Source: Gambelia wislizenii | Taxonomy: Eukaryota; Chordata; Lepidosauria; Squamata; Crotaphytidae | Direction: 5' to 3' | DNA length: 64,000 bases | NCBI GenBank assembly: GCA_030847615.1 | Contig: JAUMIR010000001.1 | Span: 251,041,187 to 251,105,186 of the forward strand | Part shown: positions 38,601 through 50,600 of the stretch, piece by piece | How positions within the stretch are numbered: the first letter of the stretch is position 1 | Layout: each line of letters opens with the position of its first letter | Program-made: the position numbers and the translations under genes | The notes under the pieces: model-generated | Database searches by the model: none | Told to the model about the DNA's origin: nothing | What the model saw: the letters and a program-made list of their open reading frames with translations, nothing else

Positions 38601-41600
38601 TGCATATGCTTGCACTCTTTCCTGCCTGCCTGCCTGCCTCCACAAAGCATGTGGTGAGAAGGGTTGTCCTTGTGTAAGATGCTCCAACTTTCTGACACTA
38701 TGCAGAACTCCCTGTTTTTCCTATCTTTTCTCAAGAAGCTGAACCTGTGTGATTATGCACAAGTATTATGAGTAAAACTATTTTTATATACTTTATGAAG
38801 AAGGCTAAGCTTGATTTCTTTCTCTGCTAGATACTGTATGTGGGGAAGGTGGGCAGGTTACTGTTTCTAACTTCTGCCAGCACATCAGATGCTTTGCTAT
38901 ATAGATCCACTAAATCTCTCATATTTCCCAGTATTTCCTTTGCAAGATTTGTTCAGAGGGGGTTTGCCTTTGCCCTACTCTGAGGCTGAGAGACTTGCCC
39001 AGGGTCAACCAGTGGGTTTCCCTGGCCAAGTGGGAACTCAAACCATGGCCTCCATAGTTGTCCAACATTCAAACCACTACACCACACTAGCCAATAAGAG
39101 CAAAAATAAGAGTATTGGTGTCAGAAATTTGGTCAGGATATAAAGTTTTGCAATGGGCTACATTTCATATATGCAGAGAAACTGAACATGAAAAGCTCAG
39201 AGACTACCTGGTATACATCACCGATCAGATTACACACTGTCTTTGCTGCCCATACGCAGCAATTAATTTACTGCAAAATGGTGCTTTTAATCTTAGTATT
39301 CTCTTATGAGGAAAACAGAAAGAGGAACCAACAGAAACATTTCCTTTATCTGTTGCTAAACTTTGGTGGGGGGGGGGCGTAAAACTGCCACATGATGTTT
39401 CCCTTTTTAATGGAATATCCAGAAGAAAGTTCCAGGACAAACAGAAATATTTTATTCCTACCTAGAAATTGAGTTCTTTTTATTCTAGCATAAATTGCAA
39501 CAAAAAAAATACCCTTTAAAACAAGCATTATTGTCTAATTATGAGTAAAGAGCATTCTGATGTTTCTTTGTTGGATGGGAGGGAGAGGACAGAGCTTTTA
39601 CAGTAGAACAGTATGTTTTTTAGAATGCTGTGTCCGTTAAAAAAGAGGCATGCCCATCCAGGTCTCCTAAGTGAATAGTGAGCAAAGACACAAAAGAGAT
39701 CTCTTTTGTGGCCAATTGGCTATATCATGATGAAATCTCAAAGTTTATTGGTCAAATTGGCTACCCATTTCCTTCAACCTCCCTCCCCTCTCTGCTGGCT
39801 GAAGAGATTTGTGTGGATCAAAAACTCTTTTCTAGGAAGTCACAACCCTTCTGTTGTGAAATATCTTGCTCCTTTGCAATAGTTTGAACGGGTGCTATGG
39901 ACAAGTTGACCCCTGTATCCACAGGACCTGTATCCATGGTTTCACTTATCCATGTCCAGAAAAATAGGTCCTCTCTAGACATTTTCTAGATCCTCTAGTG
40001 CAATTCTGTGCTATGCTTCCAGCAGAAGTTGGGCCGGAAATAATTCATTTCAATAGGGTTTGCTGTTATCTATGGTTTCACATATCCACGGTAAGTCTGG
40101 GAACGTATCTCCTATCGATACAGGAGACAACCTTCTTCAGCCATTAGAAGCAGATAGAACAAAACATTAACTATTTAATTTAGACCACACTTCTACCAAA
40201 GATAAAAAGCTTAAAAACTCACAAGGCAGGTATCATTACAACACGGGCCATCACTGCAATGAGCTCCATTGGAAAGTGAACACTTCTTACAGCAGTTTGC
40301 ATAGCAATCCTTTAAAAAAGAAATATTATGTATTAATGTTAAAATCCAAACTCAGTAACTGGCATAATGGCATAAAATACAATTAAGAATTGACTTTTAA
40401 AAGATAAATGTGCAGTCTATACACTGCACAGTCATCAAACTACAACAATCGAGGGCAGGGAATCTTATGAGCAGAATACTTTACAATAAAAAGCAAAATA
40501 ATTGAAATACTATTTAAAAAAAAATGTGTATGACATTCCTAGGACATCAAAGGCCACTCAGGACCTTGATGGGCTACAGGAATCCTGTGGTTATGTGTCT
40601 TCATGTTGACTCTGACTTATGGAGATCATATTATTAGGTAGCTTTTTTTTCTTGTGGTTTTTCTTTTCTTTTCTTTTCTTTTTTTGGACAAGATTTGTTC
40701 AGATGAGATTTGCCATTGCCTTCCTCTAAGAGTGAGAGAGTGTGACTTGCCCAAGGTCACCCAGTGGGTTTCCATGGCTGAGCGAGTTCAAACCCTGGGT
40801 GTTGCCTACACAATGAAAAAAATCCTCAAAGAATTTGCTAATAATGCCATTGGTCCTCACCGATGATGGCCCACCATATTCAGGAGGGGGGCTGAAAACT
40901 CCATATAGTCCATGATAACTGCTTCCACTGTTTTTCCCAATCTTTTTGAAAAAGTGCACGAAAATGCGCACAATACGTCATCTGTACAATTCACAAAAGA
41001 GGACACAGCAGAGCGTAGTTCACAGAGCTGAAAGATGATTGGACGGGAATGGGATGCTCTGTGGCGGCCACTGGGGATATTGAAGACCTCCCCCCCCCCG
41101 CCGGAAATGGCTGCTCTGTGGCAGCCACCAGGAGTTTTGACGGCCTTTGCCCCCCCTCCCCATGAACTGGCTGCTTTGCAGCAGCCACTGGGAGTTTTGA
41201 TGGCCTTTGCCCCCCTGGTGGGAACAGGCTGCTCTGTGGCTGCCACCAGAGATTTTTACAGCCTTCCCACCCCCACTGGGGATATTGAAGACCTCCCCCC
41301 CCGCCGGAAATGGCTGCTCTGTGGCAGCCACCAGGAGTTTTGACGGCCTTTGCCCCCCCTCCCCATGAACTGGCTGCTTTGCAGCAGCCACTGGGAGTTT
41401 TGATGGCCTTTGCCCCCCTGGTGGGAACAGGCTGCTCTGTGGCTGCCACCAGAGATTTTTACAGCCTTCCCACCCCGGGAATGGGTTGCTCTGCGGTGGC
41501 CGCTGGGGATTTTTACAGCCTTCACCCCCTCCTGCACTGGGAATGGGCTATTTTGTGGTGGATGCCAGGGATTTTGACAGCCTTGCCCCTCCCCCTGTGC

Positions 41601-44600
41601 CAGGAATAGGCTGCTCTGCAGCAGCCACCAGGGCAGCTTTGCGGCGAGCCTTCAGCAGCCCCCCCACAACTGATTCCGGCACCCCCTTCCAACCCCCCCT
41701 TCCATCGGGGCCATTGGCTGTCCATCCCTGGTCTGATCACCTGGCTGCAAACTGATCCCCCCGCTGTGTGAACTGCAAAATTGTTACTTTTTCTCTTCAA
41801 CCACTTTCAAACAAAATCATGGGAACAAACAGGCATTGGAGTGAAAGGGCCATAAGATGAAATATTCTGGACTTAATTCTCCCATCCAGCTGAACCCCAG
41901 GTCTCCCAGAGTCCTAGGCCAGCACTCAAACTACTACCTATGCTGGAGCTCACAAGAACCATACAAAAATAAGGAAAGATCTAAAAATGAAGGGGGGGGG
42001 AGGTTACTATATTTTTCTGTATTAATTTTCCCCCCTCTGAATTTCTCACTGAAGAACAACTTTCACTTTATTCAAAGTCCATTGACTCAGATATTTAGCT
42101 AAAGAAGTTACACTGAACGATGAGTAATATCTGGCTGTCCTGATGTTCTTCAACTATCACTGTCATCAGTGCAAGACAGCACAGGCAATGCTGAGGAAGA
42201 TGGGCATTGTAATCCAACAACAGAAGTTGCTAACCCTGGCTATACAGCATGCTCTTTCATTAGTGAAACATGATTGAAGCATTCTTTCAAAGGGGAAGTT
42301 AGTAAGGTTAAAATAACTAAAGGTATGTTTTGTTAAAAATATTACCATTTGGAAACCACAGTCACAATCTTCTCCTGGTTCCACATAACCATTTCCACAT
42401 TCTGTAGTGTCGAACAACTTAAAGAGACAAATATAGAAAACACTATTTTAAGATGGTCACAACCTACTGCCACTAAGAGATTATGCAGCATACAAAATTA
42501 TTTTTTGCAACAGAGTGATTGGGCATTCCCATACTGAAGCAGCATGATGACAAATATATATGATATTTTGACAGAAATGTCATTGTCCCAAGAGCTGCTG
42601 CAATTGTAGACAAAGGGAACAACACAATTGAGCCAGGTGGAAAAAGCACATCTAAAAACAATAACACTCCCCCCCCACACACACACTGCTAGGACAGCAC
42701 AGATAAAGAAAAAAGAAGATACACAGAAAGACAAAGAGAACTTTGGCTTATGTTTCTTGAATAACACTCCAGAGTCCTAGTCCAATGCTCAGATCACTAC
42801 ACCAAGCTGGCTTTCTTAGTGAAAGTCTACATTTATGGAATAGATGGATCTGTGGTAGAAATCATGCAGGCCTCCAGATGATCCCAGCAGCCCTAGACAG
42901 CATAGCCAATGTGGAAGAATGCTGGGAACAGCAGTACAACAATATCTGGAGGGCCACAGGTATCTTACTCCTGGACTAGATACTACCATCTATGTGTTAT
43001 AATTATTTAAAAATACACCTCCCCCAGTAATACACACACACAGAGTAGATATAAAGATAAATTTCTATTATATGTTACCATAATAATCTAGTATTGCTTG
43101 ATAGCAACTGGGGTGTGTGTTAAAAATTTCATATTTAAAGGCCACTTAAATCAGATCATATTATTAGACTGGATATTTTAAGACAGTTGAATGACAAAAA
43201 TGGGAACATGGATAGTTAAGAAAATGTGTATAATTAATATACACCTCATGCACTTTGTTTTGTCTAATAAAAGATAGCACCTGTGTCTGCCTACCTGATT
43301 AAAGTATGTCTGTCCCCCTGCCTCCCCATCCCCCGGCTACTTTTTTTATCAGAAAAAGCAACAACACAGAGAAGGGCTAGTTATCCAAAGCTTGCCTCAG
43401 GTTGACTAAAAAATTACTCATAATCTTCCACAAAGTATCAGGAACAAACAATTTCCCCTGTCTTATCCAAAGCCTTTAGGGGTTGGGGGAGAGAATCACC
43501 TACTCACCTCTTCTGCCATCCCACATCCCTCCACTTGTCATCTCCATAATAGCCTTTACCAGTTCTAACTCTGAAGCCAGGTGGTAGCCAAAACAGGAAC
43601 AGAGCAGAGGGTTTTCCCCCTCTTGTTTCTCTCCATTTCCTACCCATCCATTTATTCAAACTGCCCTCCCATCCAAGTCACTCTCTAGTCCCTGCATCCC
43701 AAAGTTATAGAAGATATGAGAACTTGGTTCTGCTGTAAGCAGTGTACCTTTGTTGGCCTGTTGAAAAGACAGGAACCTCCACCTCGGTATAGAAAGTCTC
43801 TGTATTCTAGAATGCTACACTTTGAGAATTTCCTGGGATGGTAGACACTGAAAAACAGAAACACAGAAAGTCAACCCACTAAAAAAATGCAGCCTACCCC
43901 CCAATCAACAAAAAAAATCAACATAGTTTTGCTCTTCTACATATAAATATTCAAACAAGTATACTATCCTCAGCATTAAAAGTTTCTTGCTGTATTATAT
44001 GCATCCAAACAAAAGGTCTGAAGATAGGATTCATAATTTTCTGTTAATATTCAGTTACTGTTTATGACTACATACCCTGTTTCTTCCATGATGCATCCAC
44101 CCCAGGGTTCTGTGCAGTCACAGCCTTCTGAAACAAAATGAAAAATACAGAACAAAATGAGCAATATGCTTAGAAATACAAGCAACAGAAATATGCTTTA
44201 CATAAAAGTGAGGAAGAGAATAGGTAAGCAGCTTTGCTTGATATATGTTTAATACAATAGTAGATGATAAATAAACATCTTGTCTAGGACTGATGATGGT
44301 GAACTTAAACCACAGTAACTCATCAACAAATTTTCTGAAAAAAATCAGTGTAAAACCTATTAATAAAGCTTAGGAATTCAGCATTTTAAGTTCAAATTAA
44401 GCTTGTCTGTTATTACTAGATATTGGAGTGAGAGTGAATATAATGTTAGATTATTATGTTAGTAACAAGAGGTGTAGGATCTTTTAAAGGGAGCCCTGGT
44501 GGTGCAGTGGTTAAATGCCAGTACTGCAAGCCACCATGTTGCTAGTTCAATCCCAGAGGGCTCCAAGGTTAACTTAGCCTTCCATCCTCTTGTAGATCGG

Positions 44601-47600
44601 TAAAATGAGTAGCTGGCTTGTGGGAGCAATTAGCTAACACACATTGGAAACCGCTTAATGCGGTGTAGATGTGTAAAGTGCTATTGCTTAAATAATTTGT
44701 AAGTCACTCTGGGAGCCTTTGTGGCTGAAGAGTGGGGTATAAATACCTGAAATAAATAAATAAATAATAAATAAAATGTTTTCTTCTTTGTTTCTTATCA
44801 AGCAGGCTTTTAATGAGTAATTGTTTTCAGGGCCTTTTGATGGAAGAGTGTGCTCTGTTTCTAATTTTTGAATGTTTCTGAATTATTTTACACTGTTTAT
44901 GGTTTTAATGTGATGATTTTAAAACTGTGCTTTGAATTTTTTTGTCAGGTTTTACCTGATTCTGTTCTTATTTTTTGTGAGCCACCTTGGGCCCCATACC
45001 AGGAGAAAGGTAGCATATATATTGAATAAATAAATAAATCAAATATTTTTAAACTGTTGTTTGAGAAGGAAAAAAAAAAAACCTCTCCAACAGGCTAGGA
45101 AACACACTGTAGTTTGTTGAAAATCAGAACTGAGAACCACACTGAAGCCATGTTTCTTTGTTTTTTAATTCTGGTTTATAAGCAAACTACAATTTGTATA
45201 AACCAGCCTGTCCATGATGTTAAAATTTTCTGAGAATCAGTAAGTAAAGGAGGGAAAGCACAAGGCAAGGGTAAATACAAAATCCAAAAGCTTGTCCATG
45301 CCTAAGCAAATATGACTCATTATTTAATTCTGTTCTCAAGGCCTAACTTTTCACTGAAGGAACACATCTTATTTTAGGACATGCTACCAATCACTTCATA
45401 AACTTGCTTGTAAACTAAATTTGTATAGAATAAACCCTTCAACATCCATGTTCTTATAAACAGGGTCTTGCCTACAGACAACAAAATATAAGTAAGCTCT
45501 GATGGTAGGGTAAAACTTTTAGCCCACCTTGGAAGAAGAATGACCTAATCAATGACCTAATCCCCACTGAAATGTTGTAGGCCAGAACTAAAGCAAGCTG
45601 TTCATGTAAGCAAACAAACGTTTTTTATTTTCCTTGGGTTTTTTTCTGGGCTGTGAGGCCATGTTCTGGAATAGTTTCTTTCTGATGTTTGCCTGCATCT
45701 GTGGCTGGCATTTTCAGAGAATGGTTGGGTAGGAATATATGCAGAGTTTGTATGCTGTGAACCCCTGTTGGGGAGTATATGTAAATTCGTGTAATTGAAT
45801 GGTTAGTTTCTGGGTATAGAAATGCAAGGCTCATTAGTGTCTGTTTGGCTAATGGTTGGTTGATGGGCCATTATCTTCTGGGAATCCCCCTGTCCCTGGG
45901 TGGAATTCCTTTGTAGGTGTTGAGTTTTGATTCTATTGTTCTTCAAAACTGGGAGCCATATTTTGTTTACTTTTTAAGGTTTCTTCTTTCCTGTTGAAGT
46001 TGTCCAGGTGTTTGTGGATTTCAATAGCTTCTCTGTGCATTCTGACATGATCGTTGTTGGCCTGGTCCAGAATTTCTGTGTTTTTAAATAGCAACGCTAT
46101 GCTCAGCGAAGGACAAAAGAGAACCTCTCACAGCTGCAGGAGTTTACCACATACCATGCAGCTGTGGAGAAGTTTACATAGGGACCACTAAACGCAGTGT
46201 GCAAACACGAATCAAGGAACATGAGAGACACTGCAGACTGGGCCAACCAGAAAAATCAGCATTAACAGAACATGTGATAAACCAACCTGGACACAAAATG
46301 CTATTTGGAAACACAGAAATTCTAGACCAGGCCAACAACTATCATGTCAGAATGCACAGAGAAGCTCTTGAAATCCACAAACACATGGACAACTTCAACA
46401 GGAATGAAGAAACCTTAAAAGTAAACAAAATATGGCTCCCAGTTTTGAAGAACAATAGAATAAAAACTCAACACTTATAAAGGAATTCCACCCAGGGACA
46501 AGGGAAGTCCCAGCAGATAATGGCCCATCAACCAACCATTAACCAAACAGACACTAATGAGCTTTGCATTTCTATACCCAGAAACTAACAATTCAATTAC
46601 ACAAATTTACATATACTCCCCAACAGGGGTTCACAGCATACAAACTCCACATACACTCCTACCCAGCCATTGTCTGAAGATGCCAGCCACAGATGCAAGC
46701 AAAACATCAGAAAGAAACTATTCCAGAACATGGCCTCACAGCCTGGAAAAAAAACAAGGAAAATCTATGGATGCCGGCCATGAAAGCCTTCAACTTCACA
46801 TTAAATATTTTTGAGCTGAATCAGATCTGTAAGCAAGAAAGGAGCCTACATTTGTGAAACTGATGGGAGACACTAACCAACAGTTGTAAGAAATGTTTAC
46901 TTAACTCATTGCTGCTCAAGGGGTACCACCATGTATTGAATCTAAAGATTCAGATATTTTTAAACACATGGATATTTACTATCAATTGTGGATAAATAAA
47001 TGTTGAAAATGCATAACCTTTCTGTCATTTATTTAAACAGTTAGCTATTTATTATATGATTATGGGAATGGGTCTCCTAAAGAGTTCACAATCCTAAAGA
47101 GTTGACAAACTTTTTCTTGCCACTGCATAGGATTAAACTGTTAATTGGCTAATTGTGCATTTACATATATAACCATGTGTCCCTGTTTACTTGGGAAAAA
47201 GCATATGCAGTGGCTTTAGATCCTTTAATATGAACTTTAAGGACTTAATATAGACTCCATTAATGAAAGTCTGCTCAAACAATATGTCTCCATCTGATTT
47301 TTGCTGATATCCCCATAAACCATTAGCCCCACATGCTACACCTCAGACCTTTCCCGAGGAGATGGGTGGGAAAGTCTTTTGCACAGGCGGACTTCCATTC
47401 TCACACAGCTCAGAAATCAGACCCATATTTCTTTACAGATTATTTCAACATCCAAATTATGCAAAAGTTTGTAAACTGAACTTAGACAGGAGAACAGAAG
47501 GAATTTAACGCCAAGTACTTTGTTTTCTGGATCCTGGTTCCCACTGTATTCCTAGATTCTGAGCCAAACTTTGGGACAATTCTTGTGCCATTGCCCAGGG

Positions 47601-50600
47601 AAGGCCATACTGTTAGAAAAAGAAGTAGAGACAGAGAGTTTAAAGTACTGCAATTTATTGCAAATCTTAGTACAAAGCTTCTCTTTTACTAATTCTGTAA
47701 GGAATTTGACTTAAATCTTAAAAGATTTTTTTTTTCTGGAAATGACTCAATATGAATCAGGTTTCTTTCCATGAGTGCATCCTTAAACTTTCCACAGTGT
47801 CTGTCTTCAAAGGCACACTAAAATAACAGGAACTTTTTTTTCTGAAAATGAAATTGGTATGTATGAACCCAGCTGTATTACTAATGCTGTGGAACACCAT
47901 GCAACCCATGAGTAATATAACAAGGACTTATTTTCAGAAAATGAGTTCAAGGACACACTGGGCACATTCATGAATCATGATAAGCTGCAGTAGCATCTCT
48001 TTCCCACTTGTGGCTTGTTTTTTGTTAATTTCTCTCCACCTTTTGTTTCAGCTCCTATTTCAGGATGCTAAACTAGGAAAACAAACTGGAGAAATCAAAG
48101 CTGTAGATTTGGACATTACAAAAAGTCAGGGTTCATTAGCAAATGGCAAACCATAGGTTTAGCTTGTGGCTTGCGGGTGGTTAACAAACTTGTTAGCAGA
48201 GGAGGGCTGCCGGACTCACCTGGTGCCTATTTTGCAGTCCAGGGAGGGCATCCCTGGTGTGCTCATGGCACTGTCACTATGTTGAGCTTCTTCCCCCCCA
48301 GCAGGCTTCTTGGCCACCTCCCATGTGTTGGGAGGAGAGCATGTCTGGCAACCAATCAGCTTGGGCCTAGGCTTTGAGCTGATTGGCTGGGAAGGCCCAC
48401 CTGGTGTCCAATCAACTGCGGGAGCTGGTCTCCGAGCTGATTGGCTGGAGGGAAGCCTGCTCTCCTGCTGCAGGCTTCCCTCTTGTCCGGTGACCACGTA
48501 TTTATTCCGAGTTGCCTTGATGCTTCCCTCAGTTGCATTCGCTGAGCTGATGAGAGCAGGTTGAGGAGAAGGGAAGCAGCAGAACGGTGCTCACCGATGA
48601 GGTGATGGTTAGCAGAGAAGCAGCTGGCAAGCAGAAGATGGCAGGGGACAGCAGCGAAGGCAGTGGATGGCAGTGGATGGCTGAGAAGCAGCAGATGGCG
48701 CCAGGCAGCCAAGAAGCAATGGAAAGGCAGCAGAAGCAGCAAGGTGACAGAGTGGCTCAACATCTGGCTTTGTGGCTTTTCAGGACTAATCACCTGAAAC
48801 CTACTGGGGCGCACTAGTCTCATCAGCCTGGCTGGGATGACAGAGGGCTGGATCACCCAATCGAGCGGGGCTTCCCGCCTTACTCACAGTACGAGCAACA
48901 GGCAGCTTGATTGTGCTCCCCTAATCCTGGGCATGCTGGCAGCCTTTGGAGTGGTGCCATTCTCCTGGGCAACACCACCCAAAGCAAAAGGGCTAGTCCC
49001 TCCTGGTGGTGGCTTTCTCCAGCTCTAGCCAGGCCACAGCTTTCCTCTTTGGGCCTGCCCTGAGCTGACGGTCTCCTGTGCCTTCCAGGCGATAGCTGTA
49101 AATCACTCAAGCTTCATAAATAAAATTAAGTTTACAAGCCTCCCAAGAAGGCTCAACTACTATCCCAGCCATGCACCAGGGGGCTGGCAGGAAAACCCCA
49201 GAAGTCCTGGGCTGACCTGGCTGGCTCCAGGTGTTCGGTCAGGTCCAGGCTCATCTGGCAGCCCTGTGGACCCCACCCACCTCCACCAGCTAGTCCATGG
49301 GAAATTACTTCCCTGGATGGTTTGTTGCAGGCCATCTCCTCACTGGTGAAGCAAGTGGAGCGACTAGAGGCCCAGGCATCAGCCAGCTCCCAAGAGAGCA
49401 ACCCCTTGGGGGTTACATCAGTTCCAGACCCACCATTGCCAGGAAGGAAAGCTAAGGGAGCCAGGAGAGCTAATGGCAGAATTCCCCTTCCAGCAGCAGT
49501 AGCAACACTGTTTCTGGCAGCACCTCTTCTTCTGAAGAAGTTGACAAGACACGCATGAGGTGAGGAAGAAAGCAAAAGGGAAAGAAAGGGAAGAAGAGGC
49601 GTAGCAAGCACCAGCGCAGGAGGAAGACAGACAGTGAAAGAACATCAGCTGAGTCCTCTGGGGAGGAGTGCCTAGACAGGTCCTCCTACTGGAGGTCTGC
49701 TGCCCTTGTTCCTGGTCTCCCTTCTTGGGTGATCAAGATCAGGGAAGAAAAAAAAAGAAGCAAGCTTCTCCTGGGCCTAACTTGGCTTGGCAGGGTGAGT
49801 TAGATTCTGCAGGGAACCTGGCCTTTACCCCTTTCACTGACCAGGAGGATCCTCCTGGTATCCACCTTGATAAAAAGACCTGAGCAAGATCCTTATGGGA
49901 TACTATGTTGATGTCTTCTACCTGTTAAGCCTGAAGGAGAGGAGAGGTGCTCACCTAGGGCGGACAGGAAGAGCAAGGGGAAGGGCAAGACGGACATGGT
50001 TGAACATTCATTCAACAATTGGCTTGTGGGTTACACAGTTTTTATGGGGGTGGTGCAGGTTGCCTACCCAGAACATGGTTGGCACCTCTCCAACCACTAA
50101 GGCAACGTACTTAGGGCCAGGGCACTTGCTGGAGATGCTGCTGCCATTGATTATAATATTGCTTTCAGGGAGAATGCTTCCCAAAGTGATAGAACCAGGT
50201 GGGACCACATCAATGACAAGTTGCCCCACATTAAGGAGCAAAGGAGAAGGCAGCAAGCCTTTTCATGGATCAGGGAGGAAGGATTCCTGATTTCTGGTGT
50301 GTTGGGAGTTCAATCAAGGGAAGTGCCTTGGGGCACACTGCAAATCTGAGCACAACTGTGAGTTGTGCCTTGGGGCACACCCCCAAGCTAACTGCCTCCA
50401 TCCTGCTCCTAGGCACCAGTCCTTTCAGAGTGGGCACCCTTCCCCCTCCAGCAGTAAGAAGGAGACAAGATCTGGGAATGCTGCTAGCCTGGGAGGAGCA
50501 AAGTAGGCCAGGTGGGGCAGGAGGCCTGGCGGGGGGACTGGCCACCCTGGTACATCCCCAGGCTCTTCAACCTCTACTCCTCCAATACCCCGACAAAAAA

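Larger units (their letters stand above)
33455..38933 (+). mobile_element. Ty1/copia LTR retrotransposon, complete in outline, decayed
   Basis: Two LTRs of about 461 and 479 bp enclose regions in the copia order: gag-like, protease, integrase, reverse transcriptase, RNase H. That order (integrase before reverse transcriptase) separates copia from gypsy elements and retroviruses. Near-duplicate flanks ttttc (33450-33454) and tttcc (38934-38938) are the likely 5-bp target duplication. Many stops and frame changes, and a minisatellite between protease and integrase, make it inactive. Full-length copia elements are uncommon in vertebrates. Confidence 0.9.
33381..39095 (+). mobile_element. SINE split by the copia insertion
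   Basis: The left part, 33381-33454, has gccttcaagtcatttctgac and ends ggggttttc. The right part, 38939-39095, continues aagatttgttcagaggggg, gacttgcccagggtcaacca and ends in accactacaccacactagcc. The same phrases lie together in the copy at 40591-40803, which shows that the two parts were once joined. The copia element accounts for the gap. Confidence 0.8.

Noticed and set aside
40857..41800. Open frames with repeated peptide blocks on both strands
   Set aside because: Translation of a tandem array; no sign of a gene and both strands open alike.
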